This document shows positions 17,305 to 24,551 of a stretch of DNA of 43,412 nt, one piece after another (the stretch's first letter is position 1; the number at the start of each line of letters is the position of its first letter). Position numbers and translations under genes: made by a program. The DNA is from DASYAE01 sp036501535. Lineage in GTDB: Bacteria > Actinomycetota > Actinomycetes > Streptomycetales > Catenulisporaceae. The DNA is taken from assembly GCA_036501535.1 (NCBI GenBank), contig DASYAE010000261.1, positions 1 to 43,412 of the forward strand, given 5' to 3'. The notes under the pieces are model-generated. The model was not told the DNA's origin and made no database searches. It saw only the letters and a program-made list of their open reading frames with translations.

Positions 17305-17804
17305 TCGCGGTAGGCCTGGCGGTAATCGCCGTGATCGTCCTTCTTACCGGCGGGGTGGTCGCCGATTCGACCGGGCCGGACAGCCTGAATTTCTTCGGCA
17401 TCTTGGTGCACGCGACCACTGCTCAGGTGTTCCTGACCGGAGCCCTGTGCACGTGGATGCTGTTTGCCGCGGCGTGGCTGCTGTCGAGCGGGATGCGCCG
17501 GTCGAGGCTGCGTTCGGCGGAGCTTTCCGAGGCCCGGCGCACGCGCAGGGCGCGGCGCCGGAACGCGCTCGGCGGCGCGGACCGGCTCGCCGAGCCGCAG
17601 GGCTGGGCCGGCGATGAACTCGACGCCGACGGCTTGGCCGCCGGCCGGGTCCTCGTCCGCGGAATTCCGCTGGGCTCCGCCTTCATCGGGCCCGGCACGA
17701 CCGGCGCCGCCGGGCAGCGCCCCTTCGACGGGCCCGGCTTCGGCCACGGCGACGACCCGGCCGCCGGGCAGCAGCCGGCTGAAGAGCCATCCGGCGGTCA
17801 CTGA
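17301..17804 (+). CDS. Small two-helix membrane protein, LapA-like
   Basis: 167 residues from GTG 17301, chosen because it opens directly into the first membrane helix and overlaps the preceding TGA. Helix 1 is VIAVGLAVIAVIVLLTG (1-17). A periplasmic loop ADSTGPDSLNFFGILVHATT follows, then helix 2 FLTGALCTWMLFAAAWLLS (about 44-62), then a strongly basic cytoplasmic segment (RRSRLRSAELSEARRTRRAR) and a polar tail. The pattern 'D-S-L-N-F-F-G' between two helices resembles small LapA-domain proteins common in actinomycetes. The last ~75 bases overlap the 3' part of the minus-strand TadE-like gene, so its C-terminus is uncertain. Function unknown. Confidence 0.55.
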   Translation: MIAVGLAVIAVIVLLTGGVVADSTGPDSLNFFGILVHATTAQVFLTGALCTWMLFAAAWLLSSGMRRSRLRSAELSEARRTRRARRRNALGGADRLAEPQGWAGDELDADGLAAGRVLVRGIPLGSAFIGPGTTGAAGQRPFDGPGFGHGDDPAAGQQPAEEPSGGH

Positions 17805-18143
17805 CCGCTCCACGCGCACGCGGCAGTCGAGCCCGTCGCAGGTGCACGAGATCATCCGGGCCGAGTCGGACGCCGCGACGACCGTGGCCCGGGCACACGG
17901 CGCATCGCCGCTTGGAGCCGGATCGTTGAGATCGGCATCGGGATCGATGCCGCGCCCGAGCCGGGCGACTGACGCTGTGGCAGCGGCTAGTGACGCCTCA
18001 TCAGCCGCGCGCTCCGCCTTGTGCCTGATCGAGACGACACCGATCCACAGCAGTGCGCCGGAAGCGACGCCCGACGCAAGCAGCATCATCGCCAGTGCCC
18101 AGACGGTCGCCGACCCGCGCTCTCCCCTAGGACGCCTCACCAT
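17730..18143 (-). CDS. TadE/TadG-like protein of the helicase/secretion neighbourhood (3' end unclear)
   Basis: The start ATG 18141-18143 overlaps the stop of tadE by seven bases; GTG 18140 is equally possible. A basic N-terminus and Gly (RRPRGERG) precede a pilin-like helix SATVWALAMMLLASGVASGA, then IGVVSIRHKAERAADEASLAAA, typical of TadG-like minor pseudopilins and of the Rv3654c family. A disulfide-capable segment (Cys83, Cys100, Cys102, Cys107) follows. Family members end soon after a 'AEAGP' stretch (residue 138 here, 17730), but no stop occurs there. The frame stays open to 15627, antisense to the membrane protein and the helicase. I therefore give the domain end, not a stop codon. A missed frameshift or a lost stop would explain this. 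Confidence 0.6.
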
Positions 18144-18640
18144 GGCGGGACTCCGCGTTCGGATCGGGGTTCGGGCTCGGGGCCAGGGCCCGGTTCGGCC
18201 TCAGTCTCCTGCTGAGAGGCCGTCGGCGCCGCCGTCGCACCGCAGGCGACGCCGACTTCGCAGGGCACGCGCGCCTCGTCCGCGACCGTCAGTCCGGGCA
18301 GCAGGGAACTCTTGCCGAAGGCCACGCGGTCCGCGACGCGCACGATCATGTATCCGTCGGCCTGGCGGACCGTCACCAATGCACCGGCGGGCGCGAACGT
18401 GCGCACGGCCTGACCGGCGAACTCGCTCGGCTCGCCCCGGGCAAGTCCCCGCGCCGCCTCCCACGCCGCGTCGCCGCAGCGGATCCGCGCGCCGATCGCC
18501 ACGACCAGGAACGCGAGGGTGAAGCCGACGCCCAACAGGGCCGGAAGCACCATCGCGGTCTCGGCCGTGACGGATCCGCACTGCGAACGGCGGGGCCGCG
18601 AGCGACAGGATTGCGTGCCGGAGGACGTGTGCGCGGTCAT
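18137..18640 (-). CDS. tadE: TadE family pseudopilin-like protein
   Basis: 167 residues; the ATG overlaps the TGA of the DUF4244 gene (ATGA). Following a basic leader (SRPRRSQCGSVTAETAMVLP), the cleavage-type motif G/S-x-TAE and the helix AMVLPALLGVGFTLAFLVVAIG mark a type IV pilin-like signal processed by a TadV-type prepilin peptidase. Next is RIRCGDAAWEAARGLARGE, the conserved amphipathic part of TadE, then a small beta domain with two Cys (CEVGVAC) and a Glu/Pro tail. Minor pseudopilin of the Flp/Tad machine is the likely role. No prepilin peptidase gene is in the window. Confidence 0.85.
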   Translation of the reverse strand: MTAHTSSGTQSCRSRPRRSQCGSVTAETAMVLPALLGVGFTLAFLVVAIGARIRCGDAAWEAARGLARGEPSEFAGQAVRTFAPAGALVTVRQADGYMIVRVADRVAFGKSSLLPGLTVADEARVPCEVGVACGATAAPTASQQETEAEPGPGPEPEPRSERGVPPW

Positions 18641-19011
18641 CCGACCGAGCCCAGCGCTCGATGGATGATCCCGGTAAGCAGGTCCGCGACCGCCTGACTG
18701 GTCACGATCTTGTAGAGCACAGCAGCGAAGGTGCAGGCCACGACGGTCCCGATGGCGTATTCGGCAGTGACCGAACCGGTTTCGCGGCTGCGCGCCCGCA
18801 CCGGCTCGGTGCGGCGGCGGATGAGCGCGAGGATGGGACATCGGCGGCGACCGGGAGGCTTCGGCAGCGGTTCTGCCCGCGTCGTGTTCCTCGGCGCTGC
18901 GGTCATGGACGCCGCTCTCACCGGCACCACGCTCATCGGCGTCGTTCCTGTAACTGTCACCGGGGCGCTGCGCATGGATACGGCGTTCGCCAGTGCGACG
19001 ATCTTCACCAT
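18637..19011 (-). CDS. DUF4244 Flp-pilin-like subunit
   Basis: 124 residues from ATG 19009-19011, with GAGGAGAG upstream. The C-terminal half contains SRETGSVTAEYAIGTVVACT followed by a hydrophobic helix (FAAVLYKIVT...) and ends QAVADLLTGIIHRALGSVG. This is the compact architecture of Flp pilins (basic leader, Gly/Ser-x-x-x-E at +5, one helix), and DUF4244 proteins occupy this slot (Rv3656c-like) in actinobacterial tad clusters. It is likely the major pilin. The N-terminal ~60 residues are longer than a normal leader and contain a degenerate five-residue pattern (TTPMS, VVPVR, AASMT), so an internal start nearer the basic RRRTEPVRARSRE cannot be excluded. Confidence 0.78.
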   Translation of the reverse strand: MVKIVALANAVSMRSAPVTVTGTTPMSVVPVRAASMTAAPRNTTRAEPLPKPPGRRRCPILALIRRRTEPVRARSRETGSVTAEYAIGTVVACTFAAVLYKIVTSQAVADLLTGIIHRALGSVG

Positions 19012-19029
19012 CGGTCTCTCCTCGACGAG

Positions 19030-19944
19030 TCAGGTGCGCAGCCCGGCCAGTAGGCCGAGCGCGGTCGGCACGATGCCGACCAGGACGAAGGCGGGCAGGA
19101 AACAGAGCGCGAGCGGCGCGGTGGCCCGGACGGCCACGGCCCGGATCTCGGCGCGCGCCGCTTGTCGGGCGGCGGCCCGGCATGATTGGGCGGCCGCCGC
19201 AGCTGTCCGCGCCGCGGGTGCGCCGGTACGACTCGATCGCAGTGCCGCGGCCCCCACCGTGGCCGTCGCACCGTCGACCATCAGCGGCCGCCAGGCGATC
19301 TCGGGATCAGCGCCGCTCCGCAACGCCTGCGCCGATCGGGCGAAGCGTTCTGCGATCACCGCGACCGGTGCGGCCTCCCGGCCCGCCGGTGCGGCGCTGC
19401 CGTAAGCGATCGCCACGACGGCAGCGGCATCGGCCGGCAACAGTCCGGCACCCAGCGCCGCCGCGAACAGATCCACCGGAGCGGACGCCGACGCGACCAG
19501 CCGGCGCTGCCTATCCTGTTCGGCGCGGGACGCTCCGCGCATGATTGCGGCCAAAGCGAAGGTCGCGGCGATAGGCCCTACGAAGACGCCGCCGAGACCG
19601 CCGATAAAGATGCCTACCGCGCAGCCGGCGAACACCGCCGCCAGGACCTGACGCACGGTCGGCTTTCGCCAGCGGGCAGACGCCTCAGAGCACGCTGTCG
19701 CGGCCATGACGGGCATAGCCGGGGCTCCAGGGCTCCGGCACAGGTCGGCTACCGACCCCTCGGGTTGGACCACGCGCCGTATCGCCAAGGCCGCCGAGAC
19801 GAGGGCCACCGCGGTGACGGCCTCGACCGACCGCACACCGGCCCCGGACGCGAGGCCGCCCGAGCTCGACCGACCGGCCCGGACGGTCGCAGCGGCCGAA
19901 GAGGCCCAGCGGACGGCCGCGAAGGCGATCTGATGTCCGCTCAC
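19030..19944 (-). CDS. tadC: TadC-like inner-membrane platform protein (T2SS F domain)
   Basis: 304 residues from GTG 19942-19944, whose GTGA overlaps the tadB stop. A hydrophobic N-terminal helix (EAVTAVALVSAALAI), a second pair around VLAAVFAGCAVGIFIGGLGGVFVG, the T2SSF core (RRLVASASAPVDLFAAALGAGL...) and a C-terminal pair (LALCFLPAFVLVGIVPTALGLL) match TadC. TadB and TadC form the membrane platform that couples the TadA ATPase to pilus assembly. A polar stretch of about 25 residues between the first helix and the next is species-specific. Confidence 0.85.
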   Translation of the reverse strand: MSGHQIAFAAVRWASSAAATVRAGRSSSGGLASGAGVRSVEAVTAVALVSAALAIRRVVQPEGSVADLCRSPGAPAMPVMAATACSEASARWRKPTVRQVLAAVFAGCAVGIFIGGLGGVFVGPIAATFALAAIMRGASRAEQDRQRRLVASASAPVDLFAAALGAGLLPADAAAVVAIAYGSAAPAGREAAPVAVIAERFARSAQALRSGADPEIAWRPLMVDGATATVGAAALRSSRTGAPAARTAAAAAQSCRAAARQAARAEIRAVAVRATAPLALCFLPAFVLVGIVPTALGLLAGLRT

Positions 19945-21032
19945 GAGCCACCGCCGGTCAATGCGTGCTCGGCCAATGCATGATCGGCAAACGCATGATC
20001 GGCCGCCGCGGCTGGTTCGACCCAGCGCTCCGGGGCAAGTGCGGCGACGGGCCCTGGCTCGGGCCGCGGTCCGGCCCCGGAGCGGGAGCGGGAGCGGGAG
20101 CGACGCGGCGGTGTCTGCCCGACCGAGCCGACAAGCCGTCCGATCCACCAGATCCCGACCATCGACAGCCCCGCTCCGGTTGCCAAGCACAGCTCACCCG
20201 CCTGGTTGTGCAGCAGCAGATCGAGCGGATCGCCGCCCAGGGCGGAGCCGAGGGCGAGGCCGAGCAGCGGCAACACCGCGAGCAGGCCGGCGGTCGCGCG
20301 AACCCCGGCGAGTTCGGCGGCCAGTTCCCGACCCCCGGCGTTGCGTTCCCGCAGTCCCTGCTCGATACCGCGGACGGCCTCGGCGAAAGCGATGCCGTGC
20401 CGTTCCGCGGCGGCCCAGCAGGCGGCGAGGGCCGCCAGCTCCTCCCGGCCGGGAACCGAGGCGGCCCGGCGAAGCGCCTCACGCAGGCTCTCCGGCTCGC
20501 CGTCGGCGGACTCGCCGTCGGCTGCCGCCGGTCCGGCATCGGCGCGGCGCCCGGCGCCGGACCGGCGGTCGGCGAGGTCGCGCAGCTGCGGACGGCACCA
20601 GATCGCCTCGGCGAAGGCCTGTTCCGGCAGCCGTCCGGCCTCGAGCTCGGCGCGCAGCGCGGTGCACAGGTCGGCGACGGCCGCGCGTTGCGACGCTTCC
20701 TCGGCTCGGCGGCGGGACTCGGCGATCCGGGCCCGGGCGAGCAGCACGAGCGGCGGCATCATGAAGAGCAGGACGATGCTGCGAGCCGCCAGCGCGGCCA
20801 GGCCCCCGGCGGCGACCGCGGCCAGGATGCCGACGCCGAGCGGCAACGAGCGGTGAGCGCCGTCGCGCCGCCCGCGGTCTGGCAGTGCCGCTTGGACCGG
20901 CAGCCGACGCAGCTGACGAAGAAGATGAAGATGCAGAAGATGCAGAACCGGAATACGGCTGTTCGAGGTACGGCCGGATGGGACGGGCGGGACCGCGGGA
21001 ACCTGCTGCGGCGGGTCGGTCGAGATCGTCAC
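19941..21032 (-). CDS. tadB: TadB-like inner-membrane platform protein (T2SS F domain)
   Basis: 363 residues from GTG 21030-21032, overlapping the tadA stop as GTGA. After a Pro-rich head and an odd His/Leu-rich stretch (VLHLLHLHLLRQLRRL, encoded by a GAAGATGAA-type repeat at about 20918-20945), a helix pair (VGILAAVAAGGLAALAARSIVLLF) and the T2SSF domain (AVADLCTALRAELEAGRLPEQAF ... LAALAACWAAAERHG) follow, ending with two helices. The last ~60 residues are Arg/Ser/Pro-rich and close with five-residue repeats (ADHAF, ADHAL, AEHAL). Platform partner of TadC. Confidence 0.84.
   Translation of the reverse strand: MTISTDPPQQVPAVPPVPSGRTSNSRIPVLHLLHLHLLRQLRRLPVQAALPDRGRRDGAHRSLPLGVGILAAVAAGGLAALAARSIVLLFMMPPLVLLARARIAESRRRAEEASQRAAVADLCTALRAELEAGRLPEQAFAEAIWCRPQLRDLADRRSGAGRRADAGPAAADGESADGEPESLREALRRAASVPGREELAALAACWAAAERHGIAFAEAVRGIEQGLRERNAGGRELAAELAGVRATAGLLAVLPLLGLALGSALGGDPLDLLLHNQAGELCLATGAGLSMVGIWWIGRLVGSVGQTPPRRSRSRSRSGAGPRPEPGPVAALAPERWVEPAAAADHAFADHALAEHALTGGGS
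19957..20001 (-). repeat. Three 15-bp units at the 3' end of tadB
   Basis: Units at 19957, 19972 and 19987 (for example GCCAATGCATGATCG on the plus strand) encode AEHAL, ADHAL and ADHAF on the minus strand. Same length and codon periodicity as the other 15-bp repeats in the window, but a different consensus. Confidence 0.7.
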
Positions 21033-22267
21033 AGCCCCTCCCCCGGGTCGGGCCCGAGCATGGGCCGCTTTCCCCGGCCGCCGGAGGCCCGCCCAGGCGG
21101 CGGGTACGGCGGGTATCCGGGCGGCGGCTGCATCGACGGCGGATATGCCGAAGCGGGATAGCCGGTGTAAGCCGGGCCGGGCCGCGGCTCGATCGCGTGC
21201 CCGAACTCCGCGGCGACCCGCTCGGGCGGACGCCCCAGCTCCTCGATGAGCAGCGGGAAGCCGGTCCACTCGCGGGCCTGGCCGGAGCGGTCGAAGCTGA
21301 GCGCCAGACTGGCCTGGATAGGCCCGACCGCGCCGCGCCGGCGCACCACGGCCAGCGACTGCAGGTAGCGGCGGCCGATCTGGTCCCGGTCCAGGTGGAT
21401 GGCGACGCGCAGAGCCGCGGACGCCTGGCTGTGCACGGCTTCCCGCGAGACCCCGGCCATCAGCCCGAGCGCCTCGATGCGCGCAGGGATGTCCTGAGGA
21501 CGGTTGGCGTGAAGCGTTCCGCACCCGCCCTCCTGACCGGTGTTCAGGGCGTTGAAGAGGTCGATGATCTCGGCGCCGCGGACCTCGCCGACCACGATCC
21601 GGGTCGGCCTCATCCGCAGCGCCTGCCGCACCAGGTCGCGGACCGTCACCTCGCCGCGCCCCTCCTGGTTCGGCGGCCGGCTCTCCAAGCGCACCACGTG
21701 CGGGTGGTCGGGGCTCAGCTCCACGCAGTCCTCGATGAGGACCAGCCGCTCCTCCGGATCGGCCACCGAGAGCATGCTCGAGAGCAGCGTCGTCTTGCCG
21801 GTGCCGGCACCGCCGGTGACCAGGAACGGCAGCCGTTTGCGAACGATCTCGGCCAGCAGCTCCGCCGCCCGCGCGGTCACCGTGCCGAGCTCGGCCAGCT
21901 GGTCGAGGGTGTAGCGGCGGCGGCCGGCCACGCGCAGCGAGATCGCCGTTCCGCCGACGGCGAGCGGCGAGAGGACCGCGTGCAGCCGGTTCCCGTCGGG
22001 CAGCCGGGCGTCCACGAACGGCGATGCGTCGTCGAGCCTTCGGCCGGCCTGCACGGCCAGCCGCTGGGCGTAGCGGCGAACGGCTTCTTCGTCGGCGAAC
22101 CGGGCCTCGGCGCGTTCCAGGCGGTCGGCGCGTTCGACCCAGATCTCGCCGGGGCCGTTCACCAGGACGTCGGTGACCTGGGGGTCGGCCACGAGGGCCG
22201 CGATCGGGTCCTCGGGCCGCCCCTCGGCGGGGATGTCCTGCGTCGTCGAGTCGAGGGAGGTGGTCAT
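21029..22267 (-). CDS. tadA: TadA-like secretion ATPase (helicase/secretion neighbourhood)
   Basis: 412 residues, ATG 22265-22267. It is a hexameric PilB/CpaF-type ATPase that drives pilin assembly at the inner membrane. Visible: an N-terminal domain with DVLVNGPGEIWVER and LPDGNRLHAVLSPLAV, the Walker A GGAGTGKTTLL (about 152-162), the Asp box LVLIEDCVEL, the His box (RPTRIVVGEVRGAEIIDLFNALNTGQEGGCGTLHAN, given here only by its ends RPTRI and TLHAN), and a conserved DIPARIEALGLMAG. The last ~60 residues are Pro/Tyr/Gly-rich. It heads the tad operon: tadA, tadB, tadC, DUF4244, tadE and the TadE-like gene follow, mostly with 4-base overlaps. The CpaE-like partner that precedes it in many actinomycetes is missing. 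Confidence 0.93.
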   Translation of the reverse strand: MTTSLDSTTQDIPAEGRPEDPIAALVADPQVTDVLVNGPGEIWVERADRLERAEARFADEEAVRRYAQRLAVQAGRRLDDASPFVDARLPDGNRLHAVLSPLAVGGTAISLRVAGRRRYTLDQLAELGTVTARAAELLAEIVRKRLPFLVTGGAGTGKTTLLSSMLSVADPEERLVLIEDCVELSPDHPHVVRLESRPPNQEGRGEVTVRDLVRQALRMRPTRIVVGEVRGAEIIDLFNALNTGQEGGCGTLHANRPQDIPARIEALGLMAGVSREAVHSQASAALRVAIHLDRDQIGRRYLQSLAVVRRRGAVGPIQASLALSFDRSGQAREWTGFPLLIEELGRPPERVAAEFGHAIEPRPGPAYTGYPASAYPPSMQPPPGYPPYPPPGRASGGRGKRPMLGPDPGEGL

Positions 22268-22497
22268 GCCGGCCGCCCGGCGGCGCGCCCGCCGAGGCAG
22301 GGGTCTGCCTCCGCGGTTTTACGGACCCCGGTCCAGCCGCCGCGTGGCCCCGTACGGCAGGGCGCACGACCGCTGGGGCGGAATCCGTCTGCTGCGTCGC
22401 CGGAGTCCCGCGGACCCGCGCCGCGCTGCGCGTCCCTCGAGCCGTCCCCCGATCCCGGCAGACGCTCTGCGGTGCCGCACGTGGCAGTGATGTACAT
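22264..22497 (-). CDS. Possible small leader gene coupled to tadA
   Basis: 77 residues from ATG 22495-22497, with GGAAGGG eight bases upstream, ending in a TGA that overlaps the tadA ATG (ATGA). The peptide (MYITATCGTAERLPGSGDG..., then Arg/Gly/Pro-rich with three Cys) has no recognisable domain, helix or signal. Third-position GC (about 79%) is lower than in neighbouring genes. It sits where a CpaE-like gene normally would, so it may be a short leader for translational coupling, a remnant, or chance. Confidence 0.3.
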   Translation of the reverse strand: MYITATCGTAERLPGSGDGSRDAQRGAGPRDSGDAADGFRPSGRAPCRTGPRGGWTGVRKTAEADPCLGGRAAGRPA

Positions 22498-22815
22498 GGC
22501 AGTGCCCTTCCATACCTCGCCGTGGTCGCGGATCGTCTCCGCACAACTACGGTGTGGCATGGCGGTGGCTCTGCGCCACCCCCAATTTTCAATCTGTGGA
22601 TAACTACCCCCGACAGCCCCGCCGACCTCGGCGGCAGTCGGCGGTCACACCCGAATCAAAGGACTAAATCCGCTTCGTCACCATCACTCGCCGCGAAGGC
22701 GGGCGGGGCCGGAGGAATTGAATGAACGTCACATGAACCACGACAGAACACCCGAGTGCCGTGCGACGTGAGCGAAGGGGCCGCCCCCACATCACCCCAG
22801 GTCAGGCCCGGAAGT

Positions 22816-22905
22816 GGAGAAAGAGGACGACCCCCGCCGGGGGGGAGAGCGGGGGTCGTCACCTCGGCGCGACTCGGGGGGGAGGAGCCGGGCCGAGGCT
22901 GCACG
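22816..22905 (-). ncRNA. 6C small RNA (two hairpins with C7 loops)
   Basis: On the minus strand two stem-loops follow one another. The first pairs 22892-22898 with 22862-22868, and an inner GGCTC/GAGTC stem carries the loop CTCCCCCCC. Two bases after it, the second pairs 22849-22860 with 22826-22837 (12 bp perfect) with loop TCTCCCCCCCG, followed by CTCTTTCTCC as terminator tract. Two adjacent hairpins with at least six loop cytosines define the actinobacterial 6C RNA family. In M. tuberculosis its member (B11) lies in the equivalent gap before the serB-like gene (recalled). Such RNAs base-pair through the C loops with G-rich ribosome sites. A possible promoter on the minus strand is TTTGCC, 16 bases, TACACC (about 22930-22960). 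The 5' end is not fixed. Confidence 0.88.
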
Positions 22906-23256
22906 GTCGCGAACGATCCGTGACTTCCATGGTGTACCCGATGGGCCACAAAGGCAAACTGAACCGCAAACAATTACGCCGAATGGTGGTTCAACCGGGT
23001 CTGAACTGCATGTTCCCACGAAGATTACGCTTCGTGTCCGCCATGCCCCGCCCCTCGCAGGAGCCTCATGACCGCCACTGCCACCCTCCGTAATCAGTAC
23101 TGTCACAAGATCGCGGTGGCCTCGCGCGCGGCGGCCCTCCACCGGAAATCCATCCGCCGCGCCCCCGCCGTCCACCCAATCTTGCCGCCGAAGCCCGCAC
23201 ACCGCGTAGGCTTCAGTCAACGCAACCGGCCAGGGAAGCCTCAGGAGCCATTACCG
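22906..23256. other. Promoter region between the 6C RNA and the HAD gene
   Basis: No supported gene. Part of it (about 22935-23040) is markedly richer in A/T than its surroundings. It contains a 7-bp hairpin (23017-23023 with 23030-23036) and a TGAACC/GGTTCA inverted repeat around 22960-22992. It must hold the promoters of the 6C RNA (minus) and the HAD gene (plus). To the other side, 22498-22815 holds only the tadA upstream region and one isolated TGTGGATAA. Confidence 0.5.
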
Positions 23257-24048
23257 ATGCGCAGCGCGGCGTTTTTCGACCTCGACAAGACGATCATCGC
23301 GAAGTCCTCGACGCTGGCCTTCGGCCGCTCGTTCTACCAGGGCGGACTCATCAACCGGCGGGCAGTGCTCAAGACCGCCTACGCGCAGTTCGTGTACCTG
23401 GTCGGCGGAGCGGACCACGACCAGATGGAGCGCATGCGCCAGTACCTCTCCGCGCTGTGCACCGGCTGGGACGTCAACCAGGTCAAGGAGATCGTCGCCG
23501 AGACCCTGCACGACCTGATCGACCCGCTGGTGTATCAGGAGGCGGCGGACCTGATCGCGGAGCACAAGGAGGCCGGCCGCGACGTGATCATCGTGTCCTC
23601 CTCCGGCGCCGAGGTGGTCGAGCCGATCGGCGAGCTGATCGGGGTGGACCGGGTGGTGGCGACCCGCATGGTGGTCGAGGACGGCCGCTACACCGGCGAG
23701 GTCGAGTTCTACGCCTACGGCGACAACAAGGCGGCCGCGATCAAGGCGCTCGCCGACACCGAGGGATACGACCTCGACGACAGCTACGCCTACAGCGACT
23801 CGTCCACGGACCTGCCGATGCTCGAGCTCGTCGGGCACCCGCACGCGGTCAACCCGGACCGGGCGCTGCGCAAGGAGGCGGCGGCCCGCGACTGGCCGGT
23901 GCTGGTGTTCGCGAACCCGGTGTCGCTGCGGGCGAAGATGGCGAACCTGAACCTGCCGCCGAAGCCGGTGCTGGCGGCGACCGCGCTGGGCGTCGGCACG
24001 GCGGCCGCGGCCGGCATCGTCTGGTACGCCCGCAAGAAGCGGTCCTGA
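23257..24048 (+). CDS. HAD-superfamily subfamily IB phosphatase (SerB-like) with C-terminal membrane helix
   Basis: 263 residues from ATG 23257 with AGGAG ten bases upstream; the open frame continues upstream but without homology-like sequence. HAD motif I is FFDLDKTII (nucleophile Asp near residue 7), motif II SSS (IIVSSSGAEVVEP), motif III Lys in GDNKAAAIK, and motif IV YSDSSTDLPMLELVG. This is the IB branch that includes phosphoserine phosphatase and acyl-phosphate phosphatases. The C-terminal AATALGVGTAAAAGIVWYAR plus KKRS looks like a membrane anchor, suggesting a lipid-linked or membrane substrate rather than free phosphoserine. The same gene follows the tad/6C region in mycobacteria. 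Confidence 0.9.
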   Translation: MRSAAFFDLDKTIIAKSSTLAFGRSFYQGGLINRRAVLKTAYAQFVYLVGGADHDQMERMRQYLSALCTGWDVNQVKEIVAETLHDLIDPLVYQEAADLIAEHKEAGRDVIIVSSSGAEVVEPIGELIGVDRVVATRMVVEDGRYTGEVEFYAYGDNKAAAIKALADTEGYDLDDSYAYSDSSTDLPMLELVGHPHAVNPDRALRKEAAARDWPVLVFANPVSLRAKMANLNLPPKPVLAATALGVGTAAAAGIVWYARKKRS

Positions 24049-24194
24049 CTCCCGCGGCGCACGGAGCCGTCACGGCGGGATGACGGCAGGTCGCACGAAA
24101 TTGTTCGGCGATCAAACATTCAATTCGTCGAATCCGAGAGCCGGCTCATTTCCACATTCGCTCAGCGAGGCCGGGGCGACGGGACCAGAGAATA

Positions 24195-24446
24195 AAGCGC
24201 CGAAAAAGGTGACGGCGCCCCGGCCGCTGGGCGGGGCGCCGTCTCAGATCGCGGCCTGGTCCGGGATACCATGCGTGCACCGTTACAATTCGCCAGCTCA
24301 GTCCACCGATCACGGTGTCTGTCTCGACGGGCCCTCTCGCGGGTCGGCTGCGCGTGGGTTCCCAAACTTCGCCGTGCTGCGGTCCGTGTGGCCGGTGACT
24401 TCTACTCCTCGAATACCTTCCTGTAAGAAGCGGTCTCGCGGGCCGT
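24195..24446 (-). ncRNA. Candidate novel small RNA / orphan transcription unit
   Basis: A good minus-strand promoter (TTTCCA 24476-24481, 17 bases, TATAAA 24453-24458) predicts a start near 24446. About 200 bases downstream lies a perfect 12-bp hairpin followed by ACCTTTTT, the only textbook U-tract terminator I found in the window. Between them I find no protein gene: the 137-residue minus frame starts upstream of the promoter. Internal stems include CACCG/CGGTG (24304-24317). It matches no RNA family I can recognise (not tmRNA, RNase P, SRP or an obvious riboswitch). It could instead be the 3' end of the Fic-like gene's transcript with an internal promoter. Confidence 0.45.
24211..24243 (-). 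terminator. Intrinsic terminator with T5 tract
   Basis: GACGGCGCCCCG (24211-24222) pairs perfectly with 24232-24243; the loop is 9 bases. On the minus strand it is followed by ACCTTTTT, on the plus strand by no T-run, so it serves a minus-strand RNA. The HAD gene's stop is 163 bases away on the other strand. Confidence 0.8.
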
Positions 24447-24452
24447 ACTTCC

Positions 24453-24481
24453 TTTATAAGCCGAGTCGGCGGAATTGGAAA
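24453..24481 (-). promoter_or_regulatory. Sigma-70-type promoter of the candidate small RNA
   Basis: TTTCCA, 17 bases, TATAAA on the minus strand. The -10 matches five of six consensus bases, rare in this GC-rich sequence. It lies 70 bases past the stop of the Fic-like gene. Confidence 0.55.
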
Positions 24482-24551
24482 GTACACACCGGAGCACATC
24501 ACTGCGTTCACCCGAATGGGCTCATCCTTCGGACCGACCCGCCCCACGCGT

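Noticed and set aside
22595..22603. Perfect DnaA-box sequence TGTGGATAA upstream of tadA
   Set aside because: It is isolated, with no second box, no AT-rich unwinding element and no dnaA/dnaN nearby, so not an origin. A regulatory role is possible but unsupported.
22792..23220. 142-residue minus frame over the 6C RNA
   Set aside because: It runs through both 6C hairpins and has no ribosome site or domain; the RNA explains the conserved structure better.
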